From: Sphingopyxis witflariensis
GTDB lineage: Bacteria > Pseudomonadota > Alphaproteobacteria > Sphingomonadales > Sphingomonadaceae
Length of the DNA stretch: 64,000 nt
Assembly: GCF_002205635.1 (NCBI RefSeq)
Contig: NZ_NISJ01000002.1
Coordinates: forward strand, 62,001 to 126,000
Reading direction: 5' to 3'
Shown one piece after another: positions 53,687 through 62,756 of the stretch. Under the pieces are notes generated by a model, which saw only the letters and a list, made by a program, of their open reading frames with translations, had not been told where the DNA came from and did not search any database. The position numbers were made by a program, and so were the translations under genes. Positions within the stretch are counted from its first letter, which is position 1, and each line of letters starts with the position of its first letter.

Positions 53687-54436
53687 ATGATGTCGCGCGG
53701 AAAATGGCTGGTCACCGGCTTGCTGATGGCCGCTGCGCCGCTCGCCGGTTGCCGGGACAATCCCGATGCCAAGGCGGAGCTCGGTTCGATCGACGACGGA
53801 CTGACCGATGCCGACCCCGCGATCAAGGGCGCGCTCGAAGACCGGATCATGGTCGATCCCAAGCTGACGGGTCAGGCGAACCGGAACGCCGCGGGTCCGG
53901 GCGATCGTCCCGTCGATGGCGGGGTTCCCGGCGTCGCTGGCGGCAAGGCCGCCACCGCCGCCGAAGCCGCCGCCGCGCTGAAAGTCGGCAAATTACTTTC
54001 CACCCCCAAGGCGCTGCCATTCGAGGCCGGCTGCGATGGCTGCGAGGCAAAAGAGCGTCCCGTCACCATCGGCGCGCTCGCCCAGGAGCAATCGAAGGGC
54101 GCGTGCGATGCCAAGCTGACCTATGGCAATGCCTGGGCCGAACGCCTGCCCGCCGCCTTTAAAGTCTATCCGCGTGCAACGCTGCGCGAGGCGGCCGGGA
54201 TCGCGGGCGGCAAATGCAACATCCGCGTCGTCAACTTCCAGACTGCGGCACCGATGCAGATCGTTCTCGACTATTATCACACGCTGGCCGTACGCAACGG
54301 CTACACCAGCGACCACCGCGTCAACGGCAGCGAACATATGCTCGGCGGAACAAAGGGCGACCTCGCCTATGTCCTGTTCATGCGCCGCGACGGCGGGATG
54401 ACCGACGTCGACCTGGTCGCGTCGGGCGGGAAATAA
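53687..54436 (+). CDS. Lipoprotein of unknown function
   Basis: 249 residues. A lipoprotein signal ends in PLAGC, so the mature protein starts at a lipidated Cys. A low-complexity Gly/Ala region (about 60-100) is followed by a domain with CDGC, GACDAKLTYGNAWAERLPAAFKVYPRATLREAAG and a second Cys in KCNIRVVNF. The strand PMQIVLDYYHTLAVRNGY resembles a bacterial antigen-like fold, but I do not recognise the family. GGGGAG lies before the ATG. Confidence 0.8.
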   Translation: MMSRGKWLVTGLLMAAAPLAGCRDNPDAKAELGSIDDGLTDADPAIKGALEDRIMVDPKLTGQANRNAAGPGDRPVDGGVPGVAGGKAATAAEAAAALKVGKLLSTPKALPFEAGCDGCEAKERPVTIGALAQEQSKGACDAKLTYGNAWAERLPAAFKVYPRATLREAAGIAGGKCNIRVVNFQTAAPMQIVLDYYHTLAVRNGYTSDHRVNGSEHMLGGTKGDLAYVLFMRRDGGMTDVDLVASGGK

Positions 54437-54475
54437 TCTCAATCCTCCCTGTCGCACAGCGATGGGGGACCAAAA

Positions 54476-54501
54476 AAAGGCCCCAGTCTCCCGGGGCCTT
54501 T
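54476..54501. terminator. Bidirectional terminator between the lipoprotein and CsbD genes
   Basis: AAAGGCCCC and GGGGCCTTT pair perfectly around AGTCTCCC, with A-rich and T-rich flanks. Confidence 0.88.
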
Positions 54502-54527
54502 CTCTTGCGTGACGTTCGTAAAGATCG

Positions 54528-54710
54528 TCAGATTTTGTCGCCGAGCGCGCCTTGGACCTTGCCCTTCAGATTCTGGGCTTCGCCCTTGCGTTCCTGCGCT
54601 TCGCCTTCGGCGCGGAGGCGCTCGTTATCGGTAGCCTTGCCAATCGCCTGCTTGGTGTTGCCAACGGCTTCGTTGGCGGCGCCTTTGGCTTTTTCGGTGA
54701 ATTCACCCAT
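54528..54710 (-). CDS. CsbD-family stress protein
   Basis: 60 residues, highly charged. EKAKGAANEAVGNTKQAIGKAT and LKGKVQGALGDKI are typical of CsbD, a small general-stress protein of unknown mechanism. AAGGAG precedes the ATG. Confidence 0.92.
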   Translation of the reverse strand: MGEFTEKAKGAANEAVGNTKQAIGKATDNERLRAEGEAQERKGEAQNLKGKVQGALGDKI

Positions 54711-54916
54711 GGGAGTTCTCCTTGATCTTGGCAGAGGCGGCAGTGCCTCTTGCCGGATCAACGGCCCCTTGCGGCCGACGTTCCAGACTATGGGACCAAG
54801 CGTTGCTGGCGAAGGGTAGCCCACGGATTGGAACCATCTTCCCGCCCACCCCACGCATTGTTCTTGATGTGTTCCATTCCCATGCTTATCGACGGACCGA
54901 TTCCAGGGAGATGGAG

Positions 54917-55660
54917 ATGCCGGTGAAGCTCGAACCCAATTGCGTCGTCCACGATACCGATCTGTCCGACCACGATTTCGCCGACGCCGACCTCGCCGGC
55001 GCGGTGCTGACCGACTGCGTGATGCGCGACGTGCAATTTACCGGGACGTGCCTGCAGGATGCACGGCTGACGCGATGCCGCCTGATCCGCTGCCGCTTTG
55101 CCAATGCCGACCTGCGCGATGCGGTTTTCGAAAATTGCTCCTTCATCGACGATGTAGAGCATAGCGGCGCCCAATTCGCCTTTTCGCGTCTCGAACAGAC
55201 ACGGTTCAACCGCTGCGATCTGTCCTTCGCGAAATTCGATCGCTCGGCGCTGTTCGGGGTCGAGATGGACGCCTGCAACATGCGCGGCGCGGCGTTCGAC
55301 AAGACTGATTTCAGCCGCACCTTCGGGCGCACGCTCGTCAAGACGATGGCGACGATGCGTAGCTGCAATCTCGAATTCGCCGACCTCAACGGGGCGCGAA
55401 TGCCCGACTGCGACCTCTCAGGCTCCAGCTTTCGCGAAGCGGTGCTATTCGACGCCAATCTGGAGGGCGCCGACCTGCGCGGCTGCGATTTCGTCCTCGC
55501 GCTGACCGCCGGCGCCAAGCTCGCCCGCGCCGACTTTCGCGGCGCGGAACTGGCGGGCGTGAACCTCAGGGAGTTGGCCAGCCTCGAAGGCATGATCGTG
55601 TCACCCGATCAGCAGCCAAACCTGTTGGCGGCGATGGGGCTGGACGTCTCGATGGGGTGA
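54917..55660 (+). CDS. Pentapeptide-repeat protein
   Basis: 247 residues built mostly of A(D/N)LxX-type pentapeptides that coil into a right-handed beta-helix: HDFADADLAGAVL, CRFANADLRDAVFENC, ANLEGADLRGCDF. It is interrupted by a less regular part near 75-130. Cys is frequent at the outward positions. Pentapeptide proteins may mimic DNA (gyrase protection) or be structural. The ATG at 54917 has GGGAG six bases upstream; 54911 is an alternative. Confidence 0.88.
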   Translation: MPVKLEPNCVVHDTDLSDHDFADADLAGAVLTDCVMRDVQFTGTCLQDARLTRCRLIRCRFANADLRDAVFENCSFIDDVEHSGAQFAFSRLEQTRFNRCDLSFAKFDRSALFGVEMDACNMRGAAFDKTDFSRTFGRTLVKTMATMRSCNLEFADLNGARMPDCDLSGSSFREAVLFDANLEGADLRGCDFVLALTAGAKLARADFRGAELAGVNLRELASLEGMIVSPDQQPNLLAAMGLDVSMG

Positions 55661-55711
55661 GGTGCGTAGAGAACTGACTGTCGGCTTTGGGGTGGGAAGC
55701 TGACAATGATT

Positions 55712-55816
55712 TCGTCATGCTGAACTAGTTTCAGCATCCATGGCCTGCCCCCTAATCCGGTGCGGCGCTGATGGAGAGGACTGACCATGGACCCTGAAAC
55801 AAATTCAGGGTGACGA
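55712..55816. repeat. Paired-hairpin intergenic repeat (TGCTGAA type)
   Basis: TGCTGA-ACTAGTT-TCAGCA and ACCCTGA-AACAAAT-TCAGGGT, flanked by TCGTCA and TGACGA. Same plan as the repeats at 48681 and 50600, with different stems. Confidence 0.75.
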
Positions 55817-55856
55817 TAAATGAAACGGCGGTTTTCGGTCGCTTTCTGCCACTCCC

Positions 55857-55942
55857 GTTCCCCGGCGAAAGCCGGGGCCGCGCGAGTTACAGCGCAGGCG
55901 TCGGTCCCATGACGCCCTGGACCCCGGCTTTCGCCGGGGAAC
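55857..55942. repeat. Paired-hairpin intergenic repeat (CCCCGGCGAAAGCCGGGG type)
   Basis: GTTCCCCGGC-GAAA-GCCGGGG is mirrored 45 bases on by CCCCGGC-TTTC-GCCGGGGAAC. The GAAA-loop stem is of the same type as the hairpin at 60279. The two repeats fill most of the 345-base gap between the pentapeptide and amidohydrolase genes; no gene is seen there. Confidence 0.75.
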
Positions 55943-56005
55943 AGCTAGTTTCGGTCATTCCGGACATTCGTCATGGTCGCGCCCGCGCGATACGGAACGA
56001 GCCTG

Positions 56006-56854
56006 CTAGCGCTTCAGCCCAAACAACCCGCGCGCATTCTCAAAACGAATCTTCGCCTTTTCCGCCGCGGTCAGATCGAGCTTTTCAAACGCCGCGAGCG
56101 TTTGCGCCATGGAGAATTGCGGATAGTCGGACCCGATCAGAACATGATCGACCCCGACATTGCGGATCGTCCAGATAAACTCTTCCTCGATCGGCGCATC
56201 GGCAGCGAGCGTGACCATCGCCGAAATGTCGAAATAGATATTGTCGCCGAACAGCCCCTCGGCGGTGCGCGCCATTTTGAGAATATTCCAGAAACGGAAA
56301 TTCAGCCCGCCCATATGCGCGAAAATGAACTTCGTCCTGGGCGCGGCCAGCGCAAGGTTGAACAGCTTTTCGCTGTCGCCGCCCGGAACGATATTGGCAT
56401 TGTCCATCACGACGGCGACGCCAAGCTCGCCGGCGCGCCGGACCAACGCCAGCACCCGCGAGTCGGCCGGATCGAACTTCTGCGTATGCGGATGGATTTT
56501 GAGCAGCTTCACGCCAAGCCCGGCGATCCGCTGCAACTCGGCCAGCGCGGCGGGGCCGTCGTAAGGATGGACTGTGGCGATCGGCACCATGTTCGGATGC
56601 TTCGCCGCCAGCGCGAGCAGCGCATCGTTGCGGGCGCGGATGTCGTCAGGATTGCCCGCGAGTGCCTGGTTCGGACCGCCGAACCACATCCCGCCGAAAC
56701 CGGCCAGGTCGAGGCCAGCGCCCTGCACCTGCGCCTGATATGCGTCGATCGACTTTTCGCCGTCCCACAGGTGGACATGGCTGTCGAACGATGGCTGCGC
56801 CGCCGCGCCCGGCGCGAGCAAGATTGCGGCGGCGAGAAGCGGCAGGATTTTCAT
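56006..56854 (-). CDS. Secreted amidohydrolase-family protein (amidohydrolase_2)
   Basis: 282 residues with a signal peptide ending GAAAQ. FDSHVHLWDG gives metal ligands H26 and H28; KIHPHTQ, FAHMGG and IGSDYPQ provide further ligands of the TIM barrel. Relatives include ACMSD-like decarboxylases and lactonases, but an exported member is unusual. Substrate unknown. It lies ten bases behind thiG. Confidence 0.85.
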   Translation of the reverse strand: MKILPLLAAAILLAPGAAAQPSFDSHVHLWDGEKSIDAYQAQVQGAGLDLAGFGGMWFGGPNQALAGNPDDIRARNDALLALAAKHPNMVPIATVHPYDGPAALAELQRIAGLGVKLLKIHPHTQKFDPADSRVLALVRRAGELGVAVVMDNANIVPGGDSEKLFNLALAAPRTKFIFAHMGGLNFRFWNILKMARTAEGLFGDNIYFDISAMVTLAADAPIEEEFIWTIRNVGVDHVLIGSDYPQFSMAQTLAAFEKLDLTAAEKAKIRFENARGLFGLKR

Positions 56855-56864
56855 GGCTCGGGCC

Positions 56865-57638
56865 TCAGATCAGGCCGGCCAGCGGGCTCGACGGATCGGC
56901 ATAGCGCCGCACGCCCATCCGCCCCGCAAGGTAGGAATCACGCCCCGCCTCGACCGCCAGCTTCATCGCACGCGCCATGCGGATGGGGTCTTTCGCTTCC
57001 GCAATCGCAGTGTTCATCAGCACGCCATCGCAGCCAAGCTCCATCGCCACCGCGGCGTCACTCGCCGTGCCGACCCCCGCATCGACGAGCACCGGCACCG
57101 ACGCGCCCTCGACGATCAGGCGGATCGTGACGCGGTTCTGGATCCCCAGTCCCGAACCGATCGGCGCGCCCAGCGGCATCACCGCGACCGCCCCCGCATC
57201 CTCAAGCTGTTTCGCGGCGATCGGATCGTCGACGCAATAGACCATCGGCAGGAAGCCTTCCTTGGCCAGTGTCTCGGTCGCGGTCAGCGTTTCGCGCATA
57301 TTGGGATAAAGCGTCTTCGCTTCCCCCAGCACTTCGAGCTTCACCAGATCCCAGCCGCCCGCCTCGCGCGCCAGCCGCAAGGTGCGGATCGCGTCGTCGG
57401 CGTTGAAACAGCCCGCGGTGTTGGGAAGATAGGTGATCTTCTTGGGATCGATATAGTCGGTGAGCATCGGCGCCGTGGGATCGGACACATTGACGCGGCG
57501 CACCGCGACGGTGACGATTTCCGCCCCCGACGCCGCGACCGCTGCCGCATTCTGCTCGAAATCCTTATATTTGCCGGTGCCGACAATCAGCCGCGACGTG
57601 AATGTCCGTCCGGCCACACTCCATTGATCGGTCAACAA
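56865..57638 (-). CDS. thiG: Thiazole synthase
   Basis: Forms the thiazole phosphate of thiamine from deoxyxylulose phosphate, dehydroglycine and ThiS thiocarboxylate. 257 residues. [11 protein letters not shown] near 18, the Schiff-base lysine K100 in [23 protein letters not shown], and [23 protein letters not shown]. It starts with TTG at 57638 (or 57635), overlapping the thiS stop. Confidence 0.95.
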   Translation of the reverse strand: MLTDQWSVAGRTFTSRLIVGTGKYKDFEQNAAAVAASGAEIVTVAVRRVNVSDPTAPMLTDYIDPKKITYLPNTAGCFNADDAIRTLRLAREAGGWDLVKLEVLGEAKTLYPNMRETLTATETLAKEGFLPMVYCVDDPIAAKQLEDAGAVAVMPLGAPIGSGLGIQNRVTIRLIVEGASVPVLVDAGVGTASDAAVAMELGCDGVLMNTAIAEAKDPIRMARAMKLAVEAGRDSYLAGRMGVRRYADPSSPLAGLI

Positions 57639-57835
57639 CCGCCTCCCACAAAATGTACAATTTCCAGTTCGTCGCCCTCGGCGAGCGCGACATCGGCCAG
57701 GGTCGAGCGCGGCACGATTTCGCGGTTGCGCTCGACCGCGACCTTTTTGACATCAAGACCCAGCGACGCGACGAGATCGGCAATGCTGCCCTCGCGCGCC
57801 TGTCTTTGCTCGCCATTGAGCCTGATCGAAATCAC
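57632..57835 (-). CDS. thiS: Sulfur carrier protein ThiS with one residue beyond Gly-Gly
   Basis: 67 residues, ubiquitin-like. [11 protein letters not shown] starts it and [11 protein letters not shown] ends it. ThiS must end in Gly-Gly so that ThiF can adenylate it and sulfur can be added; here a Cys codon (TGT) stands between the last Gly and the stop. The GTG at 57835 is chosen for the normal length and the AAGGTAGGG before it. Only 79 bases separate it from divergent aroQ, too short for a usual TPP riboswitch plus promoter. Confidence 0.88.
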   Translation of the reverse strand: MISIRLNGEQRQAREGSIADLVASLGLDVKKVAVERNREIVPRSTLADVALAEGDELEIVHFVGGGC

Positions 57836-57914
57836 CGCAACCCTACCTTCTTTGCCTTTTACGATGCAGCCCATATAGGGGGAGCGTCCATCGCCGCAAC
57901 CGAAAGCCCGTGCA

Positions 57915-58355
57915 TTGACCGATAAGCCGACCGTCTATGTCCTGAGTGGCCCCAATCTCAATCTGCTCGGGACGCGCGAGCCCGAAATCTATGGTCATGA
58001 CACGCTGAACGACATCCATGCGCGGCTCGAGGCGCAGGCCGCCGAACTGGGGCTGCGCCTCGAATGCCGCCAGTCGAACCATGAAGGCGTGCTGATCGAC
58101 TGGCTCCACGAAGCCTATGTCGCGGGCGCGAAAGCCGTGCTGCTCAACGCCGGGGGCTATACGCATACGTCGATCGCGCTCCACGACGCGATCAAATCGA
58201 TCAAGGTGCCGGTGATCGAGGTTCATTTGTCGGACCCGATGAAACGCGAATCCTTTCGCCATATCAGCTACATCGGCATGGCCGCCGTGGCCCATTTCGC
58301 TGGCCATGGCGCGCAAAGCTATACGCTGGCGCTGGACGCCGCCGCCGGTCTCTGA
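57915..58355 (+). CDS. aroQ: 3-dehydroquinate dehydratase, type II
   Basis: Third step of the shikimate pathway. 146 residues. [32 protein letters not shown] and [16 protein letters not shown] are the active-site blocks, with Tyr, Asn and His in place. The TTG at 57915 is the only fitting start. It precedes accB by 69 bases. Confidence 0.95.
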   Translation: MTDKPTVYVLSGPNLNLLGTREPEIYGHDTLNDIHARLEAQAAELGLRLECRQSNHEGVLIDWLHEAYVAGAKAVLLNAGGYTHTSIALHDAIKSIKVPVIEVHLSDPMKRESFRHISYIGMAAVAHFAGHGAQSYTLALDAAAGL

Positions 58356-58424
58356 CAAGAGGGCGCCATCATAATCGGGGTCGAGCGTCGCACCAACGAC
58401 GCCGCAACAACAGGAAATATTCTC

Positions 58425-58901
58425 ATGGGTGACCATAAAGACAATGGCATCAACATCGATCCGGCATATGTCCGCGCGCTCGCGGAACTGCTCGACGACA
58501 CGCAACTTTCGGAAATCGAGGTCGAGGACGGCGACCGCAAGGTCCGCGTCGTCCGCACGCTGACCGCCGCGCCCGTCGCCTATGCCCCCGCACCGGTGGC
58601 GGCACCTGCCGCCGCTCCGGCTGTCGCCGCAGCACCCGCTGCCGCCGCGCCCGCTGTCGACAGTTTCGCGGATGCGGTGAAATCGCCGATGGTCGGCACC
58701 GTTTACCTTTCGCCCGAACCCGGCGCGCCCAATTTCGCGGCGGTCGGCTCGGCGGTGAAGGCCGGCGACACCATCCTGATCATCGAGGCGATGAAGGTCA
58801 TGAACCCGATCGTTGCGCCCGCCGCAGGCACGCTGAAAGCCGTGCATGTCGAGAACAGCCAGCCGGTCGAATTCGACCAGCCGCTGTTCACCATCAGCTG
58901 A
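58425..58901 (+). CDS. accB: Biotin carboxyl carrier protein of acetyl-CoA carboxylase
   Basis: 158 residues. An Ala/Pro-rich linker (about 48-78) joins the N-terminal helix region to the biotinyl domain, with biotin on K124 in EAMKVMN. Eleven bases before accC. Works with AccC and AccAD (not in window) to make malonyl-CoA. Confidence 0.96.
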   Translation: MGDHKDNGINIDPAYVRALAELLDDTQLSEIEVEDGDRKVRVVRTLTAAPVAYAPAPVAAPAAAPAVAAAPAAAAPAVDSFADAVKSPMVGTVYLSPEPGAPNFAAVGSAVKAGDTILIIEAMKVMNPIVAPAAGTLKAVHVENSQPVEFDQPLFTIS

Positions 58902-58912
58902 GGCCTTAGCTG

Positions 58913-60274
58913 ATGGCCATCGAAAAGCTTCTGATCGCCAATCGCGGCGAGATCGCGCTGCGCATCCACCGCGCATGCCATGAAATGGGCATCAAAACGG
59001 TCGCGGTCCATTCGACCGCCGATACCGACGCGATGCACGTCCGCCTCGCCGACGAGGCCGTATGCATCGGCCCGCCGGCGGCGAAGGACAGCTATCTCAA
59101 CATCCCGGCGATCATCTCGGCCGCCGAGATCACCGGCGCCGACGCAATCCATCCCGGCTATGGCTTTCTATCGGAAAATGAGCGCTTCGCCGAGATCATC
59201 GAAGCGCATGACATGATCTTCGTCGGACCCAAGCCCGAACATATCCGCACCATGGGCGACAAGGTCGAGGCGAAGCGCACTGCGGTCGCGCTCGGCCTGC
59301 CGGTCGTTCCCGGCTCGCCCGGCGCGGTCACCTATGGCGACGAAGCGCTCAAGATCGCCGAAAGCATCGGCTATCCGGTGCTGATCAAGGCCGCTTCAGG
59401 CGGCGGCGGGCGCGGCATGAAGGTCGTTCCCGACGCCGACAGCCTCGAAAGCCTGATGGGTCAGGCGTCGAGCGAAGCGGCGGCGGCGTTCGGCGACCCG
59501 ACCGTCTATATGGAAAAATATCTCGGCAATCCCCGGCACATCGAATTTCAGGTGTTCGGCGACGGCAAGGGCCAGGCCATCCATCTGGGCGAACGCGACT
59601 GCTCACTCCAGCGTCGCCACCAGAAGGTGCTCGAAGAAGCCCCCTCGCCGATCATCTCGGCCGACGAACGCGCGCGGATGGGCAAAGTGTGCGCCGATGC
59701 GATGGCCGCGATGCAATATCGCGGCGCCGGTACGATCGAATTTCTGTGGGAAAATGGCGAGTTCTTCTTCATCGAGATGAACACGCGCATCCAGGTCGAA
59801 CATCCGGTGACGGAAATGATCACCGGCTTCGACCTCGTCCGCGAACAGATCCGCATCGCAGGCGGTGCGGGCCTGTCGGTCAGCCAAGAGGATCTGGAAT
59901 TTCGTGGCCATGCCATGGAATGCCGCATCAATGCCGAAGATCCGCGGACCTTCATGCCCTCGCCGGGCAAGGTCACCAGCTATCACGCCGCAGGCGGCAT
60001 GCATGTACGCGTCGATAGCGGGCTTTACGCCGGCTATTCGATCCCGCCTTACTATGACAGCATGATCGGCAAGCTGATCGTTTACGGTCGCACCCGCGAA
60101 AGCTGCATGATGCGGATGCGCCGCGCGCTCGAGGAAATGGTGATCGGCGGGGTCAAGACGAACATCCCGCTCCACCAGGCGCTGCTCGCCGACCCCGACG
60201 TCATTCATGGCGATTATACCATCAAATGGCTCGAAGACTGGCTGGCCCGCGAGGCCGAAGAAGGCGCCGCCTGA
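58913..60274 (+). CDS. accC: Biotin carboxylase subunit of acetyl-CoA carboxylase
   Basis: ATP-grasp enzyme that carboxylates biotin on AccB. 453 residues. [14 protein letters not shown] starts it, [14 protein letters not shown] is the ATP loop, [19 protein letters not shown] and [21 protein letters not shown] are catalytic and metal blocks. It ends five bases before a perfect hairpin. Confidence 0.97.
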   Translation: MAIEKLLIANRGEIALRIHRACHEMGIKTVAVHSTADTDAMHVRLADEAVCIGPPAAKDSYLNIPAIISAAEITGADAIHPGYGFLSENERFAEIIEAHDMIFVGPKPEHIRTMGDKVEAKRTAVALGLPVVPGSPGAVTYGDEALKIAESIGYPVLIKAASGGGGRGMKVVPDADSLESLMGQASSEAAAAFGDPTVYMEKYLGNPRHIEFQVFGDGKGQAIHLGERDCSLQRRHQKVLEEAPSPIISADERARMGKVCADAMAAMQYRGAGTIEFLWENGEFFFIEMNTRIQVEHPVTEMITGFDLVREQIRIAGGAGLSVSQEDLEFRGHAMECRINAEDPRTFMPSPGKVTSYHAAGGMHVRVDSGLYAGYSIPPYYDSMIGKLIVYGRTRESCMMRMRRALEEMVIGGVKTNIPLHQALLADPDVIHGDYTIKWLEDWLAREAEEGAA

Positions 60275-60278
60275 TATT

Positions 60279-60312
60279 CATCGTCATCCCGGCGAAAGCC
60301 GGGATGACGATG
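60279..60312. terminator. 15-bp hairpin with GAAA loop after accC
   Basis: CATCGTCATCCCGGC and GCCGGGATGACGATG pair perfectly around GAAA. It serves as accC end signal and is a one-hairpin form of the GTCA/TGAC repeat family. Confidence 0.75.
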
Positions 60313-60349
60313 TGAGGCGCGTCACTTTAACTGTTGGATATTTTTGGCT

Positions 60350-61726
60350 ATGGCATCGACCATGGTCAAAACCTCCCCCCATTTCGCACGTCCCGCCGCG
60401 GCGCTTCTCCTTCCCCTCACCCTCCTCGCCGCGCCCGCGCTGGCGCAGCCGGGTGTCAAAGAAGATTCGGTGGTCCTTCAGCCCGACAAGGTGAAGGATG
60501 ACGCCCCCGTCGTCGAGACAGCCGCCGAAGCAAATCTGCCGGACTGGTCGAAGCGGAATGCCGAAGCACTTCTGACCGCGATCGAACGCATCGGCACCGA
60601 AGGCCTGTTCGCCAAGGATTATAATCCCGACGCGCTGGCCGCCGCGATCCTTGGCGATGACCAGACGCAGCTCGACCGCGTCGCGACCGACACCTTCCTG
60701 CTCCTCGCTACACATTTGCGCGACGGCCGCACGCCCAATGCGGCGCGCAAACAATGGTTCATGGTCGACAGCGACAGTAACAGCGAACCCTTGCTCGCGC
60801 TTCTGGCCACCGCGCTGAATGCGGGATCGATCACCGAAACACTGGCGTCGCTCAACCCCGCACATCCCGATTTCGCCGCACTCAAGGCCTCGCTCGCCAA
60901 GGCAAAAGCACCCGCCGACGCCAATGCGATCCGCGTCAACATGGAACGCTGGCGCTGGATGCCGCGCAACCTTGGTGAACGCTATGTCGTCAGCAACGTA
61001 CCCGAATATGTGACCCGCGTCGTCCATGGCGGCACGGTCATCGCGACCCACAAGGCGGTGGTCGGCAAGGCGTCGACCCCGACGCCGCAGCTCAATCCGA
61101 TGGCGACCGGCGTCATCGTCAACCCGACCTGGACGCTGCCACGCAGCATCATCAACGAGGGTATTGGCGCGACGATCGCTAACAACCCCGCCCGCGCCCG
61201 CGCGCAGGGCTATACCTGGACGGGCAGCGGCAAGACCTTGTCGGTCGTGCAAAAGGCCGGCCCGGGCAATGCGCTGGGCGTGATGAAGCTCGAAATGCTT
61301 AACGAGCATGCGATCTATCTGCACGACACGCCGTCAAAGGGCGCCTTTGCCGCCGCCGCGCGCGCGTTCAGCCATGGCTGTATCCGCACCGAACGCGCGT
61401 TGCACTTCTCCGGCCTGATGGCGGTGATGTTTGCGGGGCGCAGCCCCGAAGAGTTCGGTGAAGTGGTTGCAAGCGGCAAGACGACGCGCTTCGGCTTCGA
61501 CGATCCCTTCCCCGTCTATGTCGCTTATTGGACCATCGTTCCCGACGGCAAGGGCGGCGTGAAGAAACTCGCCGATATCTATGGGCGCGACGCACCCGTC
61601 GTCGCCAGCTTCGCCAAACCCGGTCGCCCCACCGCCACGATCGTCGCACCCAAGGCTCCGCCGGTCGTGCCGACGGTGACGACGACCGCGCGCGCGACGA
61701 CACCCGGAACGTCAGGGATTTATTGA
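60350..61726 (+). CDS. L,D-transpeptidase, YcbB/LdtD-like
   Basis: 458 residues. Signal peptide ending PALAQ, a helical N-terminal region with NAEALLTAIERIGTEGL, NMERWRWMPRNLGERYVVSNVPEY, and the YkuD catalytic part ending HDTPSKGAF...FSHGCIRTERALH with nucleophile Cys344. It makes 3-3 cross-links or attaches proteins to peptidoglycan. The C-terminal tail (about 425-458) is Pro/Thr-rich. ATGs at 60350 and 60362 are both possible starts. Confidence 0.9.
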   Translation: MASTMVKTSPHFARPAAALLLPLTLLAAPALAQPGVKEDSVVLQPDKVKDDAPVVETAAEANLPDWSKRNAEALLTAIERIGTEGLFAKDYNPDALAAAILGDDQTQLDRVATDTFLLLATHLRDGRTPNAARKQWFMVDSDSNSEPLLALLATALNAGSITETLASLNPAHPDFAALKASLAKAKAPADANAIRVNMERWRWMPRNLGERYVVSNVPEYVTRVVHGGTVIATHKAVVGKASTPTPQLNPMATGVIVNPTWTLPRSIINEGIGATIANNPARARAQGYTWTGSGKTLSVVQKAGPGNALGVMKLEMLNEHAIYLHDTPSKGAFAAAARAFSHGCIRTERALHFSGLMAVMFAGRSPEEFGEVVASGKTTRFGFDDPFPVYVAYWTIVPDGKGGVKKLADIYGRDAPVVASFAKPGRPTATIVAPKAPPVVPTVTTTARATTPGTSGIY

Positions 61727-61741
61727 GGGTCCTCCCGCCTC

Positions 61742-61839
61742 TCGTCATTGCGAGGAGCAGAGCGACGAAGCAATCTCCAGCCATCGACCTTGCTCGTGAC
61801 CGATGGCAGGAGATTGCTTCGCGAAGCTCGCAATGACGA
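61742..61839. repeat. Palindromic intergenic repeat, CGTCATTGCGAG family, copy 3
   Basis: TCGTCATTGCGAG and CTCGCAATGACGA are mirrored ends; AAGCAATCTCC and GGAGATTGCTTCGC mirror inside. The order of inner parts is reversed relative to copies 1 and 2. Lies between convergent transpeptidase genes. Confidence 0.8.
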
Positions 61840-61857
61840 CGGGGTTAGAGCGGCTAC

Positions 61858-62586
61858 TTAATCCGCTGTGGTCGGAAACGTCCCGCTGACCGAACCCGCG
61901 CGCCGGATATTCTCCGTCCCCGGTGCGGGAATGTCGAACGGCTTGAACACCGGCGGCGCAATGCTGAGCTTGTCGGCGAACAACAGCCGCCCGGGGCCAA
62001 GCTTGTAGAGGATCAGGGGCAGCAATTCCTCACCGAACACGAAACAGCCTTCGCTGCGCCCCAGCTTGCCCTGTGTGGCGATCAGCGACGGTTCGGCATA
62101 CCAAGCACCGTGGACGACGATCGCGCGCACATCGGCATTATTGTTGTCGGGTTCCAGCCCGGCGAGCCGCATAGACGAGCCGTTTCCGCCCAGATAATAG
62201 TCGCTGGTGCGATAGGCGCCGCGCGAGGTTGCGAGGCTGCCGACACGGTTCGAAAAGCTCTTGAGCCAGCCGTCGTGCTGAGGGTCTGACCCGCGGCCGT
62301 GGGTGACCGGATACATGTCGATCTTCCCCGCCACCATATCGACGAGCGCGAAGCGCGGGCGCGATGACGGCAGGCCGAAATCGACGATGCCAACACGATC
62401 GGTCTGCGTGATATTGCGCCCTTGGCGCGCGAGCTGCGTCCGCGCGACGGCCAGATAGTCTACCGGCGCGGGGGGTGCCGGCTGCTGGATCCAGCCTGGC
62501 ATCTGGGCGCGCGCCGAAGTCGCGGCCAACGCACCTGCGCTCGCCAGTCCCGCCAACATCGCCCTGCGATCAATCAATTCATTCAC
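61858..62586 (-). CDS. Murein L,D-transpeptidase catalytic domain protein (PF13645-like)
   Basis: 242 residues. IDRRAMLAGLASAGALAATSARAQ is a twin-Arg-like signal peptide. The mature part has VDFGLPSSRPRFALVDMV, VVHGAWYAEPSL and the active motif GRSEGCFVF with Cys181. This group is distantly related to YkuD transpeptidases and lacks the HGC motif of the neighbour at 60350. The GTG at 62586 is chosen for the signal peptide; the frame stays open upstream to 62766. Confidence 0.85.
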   Translation of the reverse strand: MNELIDRRAMLAGLASAGALAATSARAQMPGWIQQPAPPAPVDYLAVARTQLARQGRNITQTDRVGIVDFGLPSSRPRFALVDMVAGKIDMYPVTHGRGSDPQHDGWLKSFSNRVGSLATSRGAYRTSDYYLGGNGSSMRLAGLEPDNNNADVRAIVVHGAWYAEPSLIATQGKLGRSEGCFVFGEELLPLILYKLGPGRLLFADKLSIAPPVFKPFDIPAPGTENIRRAGSVSGTFPTTAD

Positions 62587-62756
62587 GTGCAACCCATACC
62601 CCGCATTGGCCGCCTTTACGGTCCCTCGATTCCTCGACAAATCATGGGTCCGGCCTTCAAAGGCAAGCAGGTGGTGCCTCTTCATGCGGGCAAATGTGCC
62701 ATATATGCCATGAACAGCGGGTTTACGCTGCGATAAGCCCGCGTTAGGACGCCTCC

